Source of the DNA: Baffinella frigidus
Lineage: Eukaryota > Cryptophyceae > Cryptomonadales > Baffinellaceae
DNA length: 15,942 bases
Assembly (NCBI GenBank): GCA_026770585.1
Contig: MU646481.1
Span: 527,893 to 543,834, forward strand
Direction: 5' to 3'
Of the stretch, positions 1-7,173 are shown piece by piece. The stretch's first letter is position 1. Each line of letters starts with the position of its first letter. The position numbers and the translations under genes are program-made. Below the pieces are notes generated by a model. The model had not been told where the DNA came from. It saw nothing but the letters and a program-made list of their open reading frames with translations, and did no database searches.

Positions 1-25
1 GGGGGGGGGGGGGGGGGGGGGGGGG
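1..25. repeat. Poly-G run at the left edge
   Basis: The window opens with 25 G residues. Other G-runs of 7-13 occur throughout (for example near 520, 4896 and 10005), so the run could be genuine. A homopolymer exactly at a sequence end could also be an assembly stop. The run lies beyond the last readable exon of the minus-strand gene, probably in its intron. Confidence 0.8.
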
Positions 26-66
26 AGCGGCAGGCAGGCTGAGAGAGAGAGGAGGGGATGTGAGAC

Positions 67-1020
67 CTTGAGCTTTGCGGAGACTTCCCGGGAGTCCTTG
101 CAGAACCACACGGTGCTGATGTGCGTCTGACCCTCCACGATTGGTAGTGCGTGCACGTCCGACAGGTAGATGGGGGGGCCCTGCCAGCCACACCACACCC
201 ACCGTCAACTCTCATCTCATCCCTGCAACGCGCCCTGCCCTGGGCACGCTAGTGGCGGCAGCGGGGTAGGTGGTCACTGCTGACCCGCCCCAAGATGGCT
301 GGCTGGCGGTCTCACCTTGACGACGAGGCGACGAACGGCAGCAGCACAGTCACTCGACGCTTTCTCCACGTCCGTCATGTACTTGTCGTACCCCCTGCAA
401 CCCCAAACTCCCTCAGCTATGAATTTCAACACGAGTTTCCGCCATGAGCCCCACTGAAATCTGCGCATTCCTTTCACAGCGAAGCGCTACAAGGCAGAGA
501 TGCGGAGGTGGGACGTCAGGGGGGGGGGGGCGTACGTGTCGAGCATCTCCTGAATAGTTTCGGCGCCGTACTTTGCAGGGTACCACAAACCGCTCGGCTG
601 CGCTTGATACCTGCAAAACACGAGGGTTCACCAGCAGCCTGGCGCGCTGAGGGCGAATGGGATCAATCAGCCCCACCTGGGTTGCCAACACAGAGCCCTG
701 GTGAGACACTCAGCCATCACAAATACCAACGAGATGGGTTCGAAGACTCCCCACGGACAGGGTGCTCCTTCTTCTGAATGCTGGCCTTCGGGATGGGGAT
801 ACTCACTCGACATAGCTGGTCGAATCGATCTCATCGAAGGTGCACATGCCTGCCAAGGCGCCAGTAGATCAGTGCATGGAGTGCAGGTAACCTTGTCACA
901 GGCGATTCCCGCCGCCGAGGTGCAGCTGCCAACCACCCACCGCAGCAAGGCCTCTAAGCCGAGGGCGGGCGTATTCTTACAGTCGAGGCCCTCGGGGGGG
1001 TTTCCGTGTGTCGTCGACAT
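67..1020 (-). CDS. Unrecognised spliced gene, five 5' exons, runs off the left edge
   Basis: I do not recognise this protein. Reading the minus strand gives exons 1020-981, 849-807, 610-536, 394-316 and 180-67. Introns are 131, 196, 141 and 135 nt, all GT-AG, with donors GTAAGA, GTGAGT, GTACGC and GTGAGA and acceptors ending GGCAG or TTGCAG. Junction phases are 1, 2, 2 and 0, and each exon fits the next without a stop, which is hard to get by chance. The product is about 117 residues so far. It starts MSTTHGNPPEGLD, then reads MCTFDEIDSTSYVE, PSGLWYPAKYGAETIQEML, YDKYMTDVEKASSDCAAAV, PPIYLSDVHALPIVEG and HISTVWFCKDSREVSAKLK. It is soluble-looking, with Tyr/Trp-rich stretches and four Cys, and has no signal peptide or membrane segment. 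The start ATG has a purine at -3. The last donor (GTCTCA at 66) is weak, so exon 5 may extend further. A broken paralogue lies at 13946-14345. Confidence 0.7.
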
Positions 1021-1440
1021 CGCGCCTCCTCGCAGATGGAGTCGCGAGAGCAGCCGCTGGGGAGGAGATAAGCGGCTCGGAAGATCTTTCAACGGCCCAC
1101 GTTGAGACTGGGACAGCGCCTGGTGCGACCAACTGGGCACCACGAGGAGGATGGGAAGGAGGAGGAGAAGAGAGGAGCACGCGCGAGAAGGCGTTGGGAA
1201 GAGTGTCCAGTCCGCGTGGCGACGCCGCGACTCTTGACAGCGCCGAGGGAGAGCGCAAAAGCTGAGCTTGAGCAAGATCCGCAAAATGGTTTTCAAAATA
1301 GCTGTTTAGATATATTTTAGCACCGTTACTCAACAGGCCCTCAAACAGCTTGAAAAGTAACGGCCTGTCTTTTTTATTGAGGATCGCTCCCAGAATAGCC
1401 CCTTCATCGAAACGTAAGATGGCAGCCCACGGCCCTGCTC
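1021..1440. other. Upstream region of the minus-strand gene, no gene assigned
   Basis: This stretch lies 5' of the start codon at 1020. It holds a purine-rich tract on the plus strand (about 1140-1200) and, near 1322-1372, an imperfect hairpin pairing CCGTTACT with AGTAACGG, followed by a T-run. Open frames here lack convincing splice sites or composition. It may contain the 5' UTR and promoter, but I see no clear TATA box. Confidence 0.4.
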
Positions 1441-1631
1441 ATGGCGTCTCCCGTGCAGCCCCCTCGCCGCTTGCGCTTGCGCCCCGATTCTACGTGTGCA
1501 CCTAGCATGCTGCGTGCGTTTCTGGTGCGGCATGGCCGCGCGGGCGGCGCGCGCGCCGCCTTAGCTCCGGAGTTGTCCCCCGAAAGGCGTGCAAGGGTGA
1601 CCCCTGCACGCCTGGCGGTGCGCCGGGGCCC

Positions 1632-1895
1632 GTGGTGCACGCGTGCGCTGTTGATGCCCGCGTGGGTCCGTGCGCCACTGTGCGCAACCCGTGGCTCCGC
1701 GCAGTTGCCGAGAGGACCGTGCGCGCGCTGCTTCCAGAAGTGGCAACCAGTTCTGACCTTTCGTTCGTCCGCAGAGAAACAATGTTCACTACTCTTTGGA
1801 TGTGGCGTCAGGAGTACCAGCACCACGAGCAGCTCCCGCTCGCCTTCAACGGCACCTGGCCGTCGTGGAACTCGGACCTCGACAACCGCCCGTGA
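1632..1895 (+). CDS. Possible exon of an unrecognised plus-strand gene
   Basis: The frame through this stretch has protein-like composition. It includes NPWLRAVAERTVRALLPEV, then FTTLWMWRQEYQHHEQLPL and NGTWPSWNSDLDNRP, ending at a TGA that overlaps a good donor (CCC|GTGAGC at about 1893). Acceptor-like sites lie at 1771-1773 (CCGCAG) and 1963 (CTGACAG). Using the latter gives a short tail ending KPARLW-stop. A canonical AATAAA signal on the same strand at 2132-2137 fits a transcript ending there. No in-frame ATG starts the frame, so a 5' exon would be needed; 1632 is a GTG, not a demonstrated start. The family is not recognised. A minus-strand ORF overlaps the 3' side, so strand is uncertain. 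Confidence 0.3.
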   Translation: MVHACAVDARVGPCATVRNPWLRAVAERTVRALLPEVATSSDLSFVRRETMFTTLWMWRQEYQHHEQLPLAFNGTWPSWNSDLDNRP

Positions 1896-2129
1896 GCGCC
1901 AAGCCCTCCAGCAATCTGAACCCTGACGTGGCATTTCATTTTCTCGCCTTTGACTGACAGCTTGAAGCCTGCACGCCTGTGGTAACGTTGCTCTTGATTG
2001 CAATTGGTGCGCATCGTTCTGACTACCACTTTCTTGCGCAGGTGGTAATTCGCTCCGCGGTCGCGCTCTGAGGCAGACGCCCTGCGCCTCACCTCCAGCG
2101 ATGTGGTTTTTCGCCGAGGTGGACAGATG

Positions 2130-2447
2130 TCAATAAAGAATCTTCTGGGTTCCTTCGCACGAAGACACATCCATGATCTCTGCTCTGCCGCTGCGTGTGC
2201 ATGCCACCAACCATTTCTTTGTGCCACAGTGCTCCAGCCGTCCCGTAGGTTGGCGAATTCCACCGCTCTTAAATCCTGAGTATCTGTGTACTGTCCACAT
2301 GAACGCAGGTCGCACATGTTGCTCACAGTGGCAACTTCTTTGAAACTGAGCGTTGTGGATCTCCGAGCGCTCCACTTTCCGCACAGCAGTCGAACCAACG
2401 CCTTGAAGTTGAGAGAGGAGGTATCCCTTGAGTGACCAGGCCTCCAA
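2130..2447 (-). CDS. Hypothetical minus-strand ORF, uncertain
   Basis: An open frame ending in TGA at 2130-2132 has protein-like composition in its last 80 codons (for example CEQHVRPAFMWTVHRYSGF and LVACTRSGRAEIMDVSS). Its 5' end (2422-2447) lies inside a 104-bp mobile element, so the start given by the open frame cannot be original. A second minus frame is also open across 1808-2398, which shows how unspecific openness is in this GC-rich DNA. It may be a truncated exon interrupted by the element. The family is not recognised. Confidence 0.2.
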   Translation of the reverse strand: MEAWSLKGYLLSQLQGVGSTAVRKVERSEIHNAQFQRSCHCEQHVRPAFMWTVHRYSGFKSGGIRQPTGRLEHCGTKKWLVACTRSGRAEIMDVSSCEGTQKILY

Positions 2448-2525
2448 ATTTGGGGGCTTGGGGTTCTAGGCTGGTCCTAGGACCCTACGGTAGGGCGTAT
2501 GAGCCTACTGGCCACTGAAGGGATA
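2422..2525 (+). mobile_element. Family C element, 104 bp
   Basis: The copy begins TATCCCTTGAGTGACC and ends GGCCACTGAAGGGATA, matching the ends of the copies at 6259-6362 and 10732-10835, both also 104 bp. It is non-coding. Like them it contains a CCTAGG-rich core and GTATGAGCCTACTGG before the right end. Comparison with 6259 shows that the outer TA on each side is the duplicated target. Confidence 0.8.
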
Positions 2526-2806
2526 TCATATGCCGCGCGCAGCCAGAGCTCTACGAGTGGTAGGGTTGTGAACCAAATCACACTCAACCACACACGCTCC
2601 ATCGAGTAGCTCCCGCAGCCAAGAGGTGTGGTCCCTCAAGCTGGAAAGCAATTGCCTCGCCTCAGCTCGGCGCTCGAGGATCACAAACGAAAACCCACAA
2701 AATTGTCCACTGCGTGGTTTTCAAGTGAAAAGAGGAGGCCATCTTCCCTGCTAATGGAATGGTATTCATGTGTCGCACGTACGGCGGCATTGTAGAAGTG
2801 CGGCGG
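2526..2806. repeat. Left part of duplicated segment G (copy 1)
   Basis: The part from about 2664 resembles 12270-12370 in the same orientation. Shared pieces include TCGGCGCTCGAGG, the 17-nt CCCTGCTAATGGAATGG at 2747, and CGGCGGCA-TTGTA before GTGCGGC. It reads PANGM(x)xM(x)R on the plus strand in both copies. Differences fall in all codon positions, and a 2-nt length difference further on breaks the frame, so protein constraint is not supported. The segment is interrupted by the D/A nest. Confidence 0.6.
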
Positions 2807-2996
2807 TGTGGGTATCTACAGGGGTACTAAGGGCACCTCATGACGCAAGGTGCCCTTAAGGGGAACCTCGCTCATACGAAACCGCCCCCCCCTAGCTAGG
2901 ATCCGACAGTAGGACCATGCCTAGGGCCCTGTGGTGGTCCTAGGGGGGTGGCAGTTTCTTATGAGCGAGGTACCCCTGTAGAGCCTAGATACCCAC
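2807..2996. mobile_element. Family D terminal-repeat element hosting an A element
   Basis: Outer ends TGTGGGTATCTA and GAGCCTAGATACCCAC match the termini of the large D element at 7012-8326. Removing the A element with one TA leaves only a short palindrome of about 28 bp, so this is a minimal D, nothing but its ends. The related sequence at 12366-12380 (GTGCGGCTAAGTGAGACACGG) runs straight through the insertion point and acts as a diverged empty site. Confidence 0.65.
2819..2978. mobile_element. Family A palindromic element (copy 1), TA-flanked
   Basis: Starts CAGGGGTA and ends GAGCGAGGTACCCCTG, with TA on each side. The body is a long imperfect palindrome: GAAACCGCCCCCCC on the left pairs with the G-run and GTTTCTTATGAGCG on the right, around a CCTAGGGCCC core. 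Unlike other copies it carries about 35 extra bases near the left end, forming a hairpin with a perfect 11-bp stem (TAAGGGCACCT at 2828-2838 with 2848-2858). Confidence 0.85.
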
Positions 2997-3218
2997 GGGC
3001 TGAGTGGGATACGAAGGGGCTGTTTGAATTTGGTTGTCAAGATGATGGCAACAAAGCACGCACGCCTCATCTTTACGCAGCTTCGTGCGTGTTCCTCCAG
3101 GAGTTGTTGGTTTGGAACTGAAGTCTCTCCCAGCGCTGCCCTTCTGCACAGCAATCAAGCCAACTTCTAGCTAGCAAGTGTGATATTCAGAGCTTTCTCG
3201 AAGTTCAGAACACACAAA
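2997..3218. repeat. Right part of duplicated segment G (copy 1)
   Basis: The first ~75 bases resemble 12371-12445, sharing AATTTGGT, GGCAACAA(A/G)GCA(C/T)GC and the spacing between them. Beyond about 3070 I see only weak similarity. No gene is called. Confidence 0.45.
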
Positions 3219-3324
3219 TTAAGGTCTCACCGGTTTTTGGCGTGTGTTTCTTAATAAATCCAGGACCGCACACCGACTGCTTTCTCTGCGGGCATTAAAT
3301 CTAAGGACCAAATCAATACCGGTT

Positions 3325-3912
3325 TCATAGGACCTTAGAAACAAGAACCGCACACCGACCGGATTCATGAGAATCATGTGCAAGAATTGACTGACTGGTT
3401 TCTGAAGTGAGCGGGAGATGACTGGTTGGGTCGGTAGTGACCCGCAAATGGCATTTATCAAGGGTTCCAGCCGGGGTTTCGTAGTAGCTCGTTTGTGGGC
3501 GTGTGACTTCGCCAGGAAGATCCGCACGGCGCGCCTGGTCACCACCGTCCCCGCTGATCTCCCCATCGCCAAGAGGCACTGCGGCCGCGTTGTTCTTGTC
3601 AACCCCAGTGGGCCGCTTCGCGAGCGCTCCGCCCGCTGTTTTTTCTGCCATCCGTTGATCGTTCCGGGGAACAGAGCCCCGGAACGACCTTCGCTACCAG
3701 ATGTGACCCCGCTTGGGAGGAGAGAGGCCGCGCCGGCCAAGGCCCGAGACACAAGCGAGAGAGAACTTACCTTCATTAGTCAACCATTGAGGCTCATCAC
3801 CTGTCCGACCGAGGCTCACATCGTGTACAAGAGCCCGTACATGTAACTTAAAATTACGGACAGGATTCAATGTGAGCCTCGGTCGGACAGGTGATGAGCC
3901 TCGATGGTTCAC
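3325..3912 (-). CDS. Candidate two-exon gene, copy 1 (exons up to 3771 and 3644-3325)
   Basis: On the minus strand a frame containing VSLGRTGDEPQWLTNE ends at a near-ideal donor, AATGAAG|GTAAGT at 3771/3770. Splicing to the acceptor GGATGGCAG at 3645 (126-nt intron, phase 1) joins it in frame to a 105-residue second exon. That exon begins EKTAGGALAKRPTGVDKNN, includes AAAVPLGDGEISGDGGDQ and ends at a TGA at 3325-3327. Exon 2 codon choice looks coding-like. The same first exon and intron start recur at 7652-7739. The first exon has no in-frame ATG (the frame opens at a GTG near 3912), so an upstream exon is missing or the gene is broken. Without splicing, a 185-codon frame (3776-3219) is also open. 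Function is unknown. Confidence 0.35.
3660..3686. repeat. Perfect 10-bp stem hairpin
   Basis: CGTTCCGGGG (3660-3669) and CCCCGGAACG (3677-3686) form a perfect stem with a 7-nt loop. It lies in the presumed intron of the candidate gene. The equivalent position in the copy at 7.55 kb does not keep the stem. Confidence 0.75.
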
Positions 3913-3947
3913 TTATGCGCGGCCTCTCTCTTCCCAAGCAGGGTCTC
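3701..3947. repeat. Fold-back of repeat H, with a perfect 33-nt arm
   Basis: 3789-3821 and 3870-3902 are perfect 33-nt inverted copies beginning GAGGCTCATCACCTGTCCG. Similarity continues outward to about 3701 and 3947, except that the right arm lacks about 40 bp found on the left. The missing piece includes the GTAAGT donor and the start of the putative intron. H sequences recur at 4935-4985, 7583-7705 and, in part, 7162-7185 and 9796-9847. The fold-back contains exon 1 of the candidate gene. Confidence 0.9.
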
Positions 3948-3973
3948 ATTCAACCCCAGCGTGCTCGGGGCCT

Positions 3974-4056
3974 GCGTGTTCTTAGTTTTTTGACATAGGG
4001 TTGACTAAATTTTGCGTGAAGTCAAACCCTCTGGTACTCATTTAAGAAAAGGACTG
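3974..4056. repeat. Degenerate internal part of family B
   Basis: GTTGACTAAATTTTGCGTG, CAAACCCTCTGGTACTCATTT and AAGAAAA follow the order and spacing of the inner hairpin of B elements (compare 8616-8690). The characteristic B termini are not seen. This is probably an old, eroded copy. Confidence 0.6.
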
Positions 4057-4060
4057 TAGC

Positions 4061-4116
4061 AAGCTGACAGCAGGCTAGTGGAGAGTTGGCCACTTATGAA
4101 ATCCACTAGCTTGACA
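4061..4116. repeat. Short inverted repeat
   Basis: GCTAGTGGA near 4073 and TCCACTAGC near 4101 are inverted copies, with CTGACAG and GACAG outside them. It is a small hairpin-forming unit of unknown origin. Confidence 0.55.
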
Positions 4117-4191
4117 GAAAACAACGACCGACCGACTCTCGCGCAAGGGTGTTCCACGCATCCCTGTAGCTAAAGGTTAGGGTTGCTGTCT

Positions 4192-4329
4192 GTCGATTCA
4201 AGGACCATGCCGAATTCAAGGACCACACGACGGAACATGACAAGGCAGTCACCTCGGACAGTTGGCTTCGGCGTCCGCGTGACCGGTCACGCGGGCGCTC
4301 CTTGAATTCGGCATGGTCCTTGAATCGAC
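4192..4329. repeat. 138-bp fold-back with perfect 31-nt arms
   Basis: 4192-4222 and 4299-4329 are perfect inverted repeats, starting GTCGATTCAAGGACCATGCC. The interior contains a second, perfect 18-bp palindrome, CGCGTGACCGGTCACGCG, at 4276-4293. Identical arms suggest recent origin or ongoing correction. No clear target duplication is seen at the edges, and no second copy occurs in the window. Confidence 0.9.
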
Positions 4330-4451
4330 CGCTTGCGCTGCCGGCCTGAATCCAAGGACCGCGAATCGACCTCTTCGCAATTTGTAAGAACCTCTCACCG
4401 ACCGCTGATTACTGACTAGAAGCCAGAACTCGATTTCGAGTAAGCCCTGTA

Positions 4452-4513
4452 CAGGGATACCTCGCCTGAGGACACCCTTTCTCGTGGGTCGGTCGGTCGT
4501 CGTGTCCTCAAAT
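4452..4513. repeat. A-type terminus followed by a GAGGACAC hairpin
   Basis: CAGGGATACCTCGCC, preceded by TA, resembles the left end of family A. No right A end follows. Instead TGAGGACAC and GTGTCCTCA form an inverted repeat around a GGTCGGTCGGTCG run. The 18 bases before it (TTCGAGTAAGCCCTGTAC) recur exactly at 9127-9144, again just before an A element. Confidence 0.5.
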
Positions 4514-4639
4514 GACGGAGACTGGTCAACCCACTGGTACAAAATTAAGAAAACGCGCGCCCCAAATCCGGTGCGGGCTCTTAAATTAGAGGGGTGTCTC
4601 TACAATACGAAACGTTCCCATCAGAAAAAGGGATTTTGA

Positions 4640-5283
4640 GGTGAAATTTTCTTCATAATTATAAGGAAAGGGCGGTCGCCCCCCCTGTGTTTCTTAATAA
4701 TTGAGAAAGAGAGGGCGGGTATTTTCACTGGGTTTCTGAATAGGATACCCTTGAGCCGGTTTCAGTTTCTGCCGCGATTCTCTGCACTGGGGGGGCTGAA
4801 TGTGATCCGAAAGAAAGCATGGCGTTTCTGCAGATAAATTCCGGTTTCCGTCTATGGTGGGAGTTCAAAGAACCTAAAGGACCTAAAGCGAAGGGGGGGG
4901 GGGTGGCAGGCAGCGGTGAAAACGAGGAGAGATCTGAGATACCTTCATAAGTCAACCAGCGAGGCTCATCACCTGTCCGACCGAGGCGCAGTTCCGGTGT
5001 CCGCCTTTGTTGGGAGCTCGAAGAACCTAAAAGGACCTAAAGGACAGAGAGTGAAGAGGTGGCGGAGTGTCGAGCGCCAGGGGCAGTGGGGGGAGGCAGC
5101 GAGGGCAGCGAGAGCTGTGACGCTGAGGATTTCTCGTGCGTTTCTTGATACACACGGAACAGAAGGCGGGCCTTTCAAAACAGTTTTTTGTTTCTTGATA
5201 AGTTAGAAAGAGAGGGCGGGCTTTCCCTGCGATCTGAATAATTGGGAAAGGGCAGGCGGGTCTTTTCAGATTTCGTTTTTTTC
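4640..5283 (+). repeat. Composite repeat E, first cluster
   Basis: Two stretches of ~50-bp units (4648-4740 and 5140-5262) carry a short TTTCTTAATAATT(A/G)AGAAA palindrome followed by GGGCGGGCG and a T-run. Between them, 4838-4892 and 4992-5045 are direct repeats containing TTCCGGT(T/G)TCCG and AACCTAAA(A)GGACCTAAAG. A partial H repeat lies at 4935-4985, including LGRTGDEPRWLTYE on the minus strand and an altered donor (GAAG|GTATCT). The 4743-4835 part recurs inverted at 13985-14075. No gene is called. Confidence 0.7.
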
Positions 5284-6243
5284 AGATTTCGTTTTTGAAC
5301 CCTAAACCCAAAACCCTAGACCATAATTCCTAAAGGATCTTAACCCTCAAAAATCATCCCTAAACCCTAAAGCCTCAACCATGAACCCTAAACCCTAGAC
5401 CCTAAATCTAAACCCTAAACCCAAAACCCAAAACCCAAAACCCTAAACCCTAAACCATGAACCCTAAACTCTAAACCCTAAACACTGAACACCAAACCCT
5501 GAATCCAAACACTCGAAACCTAAACCTACACCGTACATCTCACAGCCCGAAAAAAAATCTCAAAATTAACCCAACCAACATCAACCTGGACCCCATAAAC
5601 CAAATCTTCAAGCCTAAAAGGTTCTGATTTATAGAGAGAGGATGAACCTTGACGATGCAGGTCACTCTGGAACCATAAACCCTAAATCGTCAACCCTAAA
5701 CCTTAAACCTTAAACCTTAAACCTTAAACCCTCATCCCAGAACCCTAAATCCTGAACCATGAACCCTAAACCCTAAACCCCAAACCCTAAACCGAACCAT
5801 AGACCATAAACCATAAACCATAAAACATACATGTAAACCATAAACCATAAACCATAAACCGTAAACCATAGACCATAAAACCTCAACTAAAACCTAAACC
5901 CTAAAAACGAAACCCTGAACCCTAAATCTCGGACCCTAAATTATACACCCTTAATCCTGGACCCCAAAACACAAACTTAACAACCCAACCAAAATCATGC
6001 TGGACCCTAGACTCTAAACCCTAAACTCTGAACTTTAAATTGCAAACCCTCAAGCCTGCACCCTAAAGCCTGTACCCCAAAGCAAACCCCAAAATCGACC
6101 CCAAAAAACCTGGACCCCATCAACCAAATCCTAAAGCAAAGGATCTGATTTATGTTGAGAAAGGTTGAACCCTAACGATACAGGTCACTCTCGAACCATA
6201 AACCCAAAACCTTAAACCCTAAACCTTAAACCCTAAAACCCTA
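5284..6243 (-). repeat. Degenerate telomere-like array, CCCTAAA on + strand
   Basis: Runs of CCCTAAA and one- or two-base variants (CCATAAA at about 5800-5880, CCTTAAA near 5700) fill this stretch. The orientation is opposite to the terminal array, so it points leftward. It contains a non-telomeric piece present twice: about 5584-5690 and 6107-6200 share AACCTGGACCCCAT, the GATTTAT region and CAGGTCACTCT. So the array has grown partly by segmental duplication. Open frames here are repeat artefacts. Confidence 0.9.
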
Positions 6244-6258
6244 TAGGAGTATCTGGCC

Positions 6259-6362
6259 TATCCCTTAAGTGACCAACGGGCGAATAATCGCCCGTGGAAG
6301 CCCTAGGCAGGTCCTAGGGCCCTAGGGTGGGGCGTATGAGCCTACTGGTCACTTAGGGGATA
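6259..6362 (+). mobile_element. Family C element, 104 bp, inside B
   Basis: TATCCCTTAAGTGACC and GGTCACTTAGGGGATA are its ends. Deleting it with one TA restores ATCTGGCCTAAGAAAACAG, which matches the uninterrupted B sequence ATCTGGGCTAAGAAACCAG near 10394. Insertion at TA with TA duplication is therefore seen directly. Its first 54 bases are identical to 15206-15259. Confidence 0.9.
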
Positions 6363-6382
6363 AGAAAACAGAACTTGAGAAC

Positions 6383-6704
6383 TGATCTGATGATCAGCTG
6401 AACAATCCGACTCCTCCCTTTTCTGGAACCCAGGGGAATGATAGGTCTATATCGATGAGGTCAAATTGTGTGGTTTGTTTGTTATTGATTACTGATTCAT
6501 TTGTCAGTAATCAGTAACTCTTCATCGTGGACCTACCAAACCTCTCCTTCTTCTTCGTCGTTTACTTCATCTGCGCAAATCTTCGGGGAGCATCCCTCGG
6601 AGACAGACTGAGCGGGGTATAACATGGACCGATCATAGTCTGGTAATGGCACGGGTTAGGCAATAACGGCGAAACCTCTTTAATAAATTCAGTAATCAGT
6701 AATC
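6383..6704. mobile_element. 322-bp insertion with AGAAC target duplication
   Basis: AGAAC at 6378-6382 and again at 6705-6709 flanks the insertion; uninterrupted B copies have a single AGAAC there. The insert begins TGATCTGATGATCAG and ends CAGTAATCAGTAATC. Its middle forms a nested hairpin: GTTATTGATTACTGA pairs with TCAGTAATCAGTAAC, and further out GGTC(...)CGATGA pairs with TCATCG(...)GACC. It has no significant ORF. The 5-bp duplication differs from the TA used by families A-C. Confidence 0.75.
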
Positions 6705-6858
6705 AGAACACAGACCGAAATTGGCACCCCCGTTTTTTTATTTTAGTAACAGAGGGTTGACTTAATCTTGCGTTTAGTCAGCCCTTTGGCAATGATTTAA
6801 GAACACAGGAACCGACCGATGTCGGAGCACCCGTGTTCTTGAAGACCAGATACCCCTG

Positions 6859-7011
6859 AACCCTAAACCCTAAACCCAAAACCATAAACCCTCACCCTAA
6901 ACCTCAACCCTCAAACGTAAACCGTAAAGCGTTTCACAGCGGGGGGGGTGATAAACCACCCCTTGGTCACTTTAGGGATACCCAAAACTCTAAACCCTAA
7001 ACCCTAAACCC
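6859..7011 (-). repeat. Telomere-like repeats with a solo C end
   Basis: CCCTAAA-type units fill 6859-6925 and 6981-7011. Between them lies a G-run and a solo right terminus of family C (GGTCACTTTAGGGATA, 6965-6980) without its partner. Confidence 0.75.
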
Positions 7012-7173
7012 TGTGGGTATCTAGGCTCTAAGGGCATCTAAGGACGCAAGGTTATGAGGACGTCGGCGGAGATTCACTTAAGCCTCCTTAAGTACATCCA
7101 CTTAGGCCGTCTAAGTAGAGAGAGTTGACTGGTAACTACCGGCCTTCTAAGGTCGGGTCACGTGAGACCCCGC

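Larger units (their letters stand above)
6244..6858. mobile_element. Family B element (copy 2), twice interrupted
   Basis: Left end TAGGAGTATCTGGCC at 6244 and right end CCAGATACCCCTG at 6846-6858 match B termini. Between them the B body is split by a C element (6259-6362) and by an unrelated 322-bp insertion (6383-6704). The remaining B sequence joins in the same order as the copies at 8557 and 10382. It sits in CCCTAAA repeats; the left TA is present and the right one is AA. Confidence 0.8.

Noticed and set aside
1404-2003. Long minus-strand open frames of 199 and 196 codons
   Set aside because: Several overlapping frames on both strands are open because of high GC content; they overlap the better-supported plus-strand exon and have no splice or codon support.
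4916-5206. Plus and minus open frames over the E/H region
   Set aside because: They cross repeat boundaries and direct repeats without conserved reading frame; only the short H exon part shows any cross-copy agreement.
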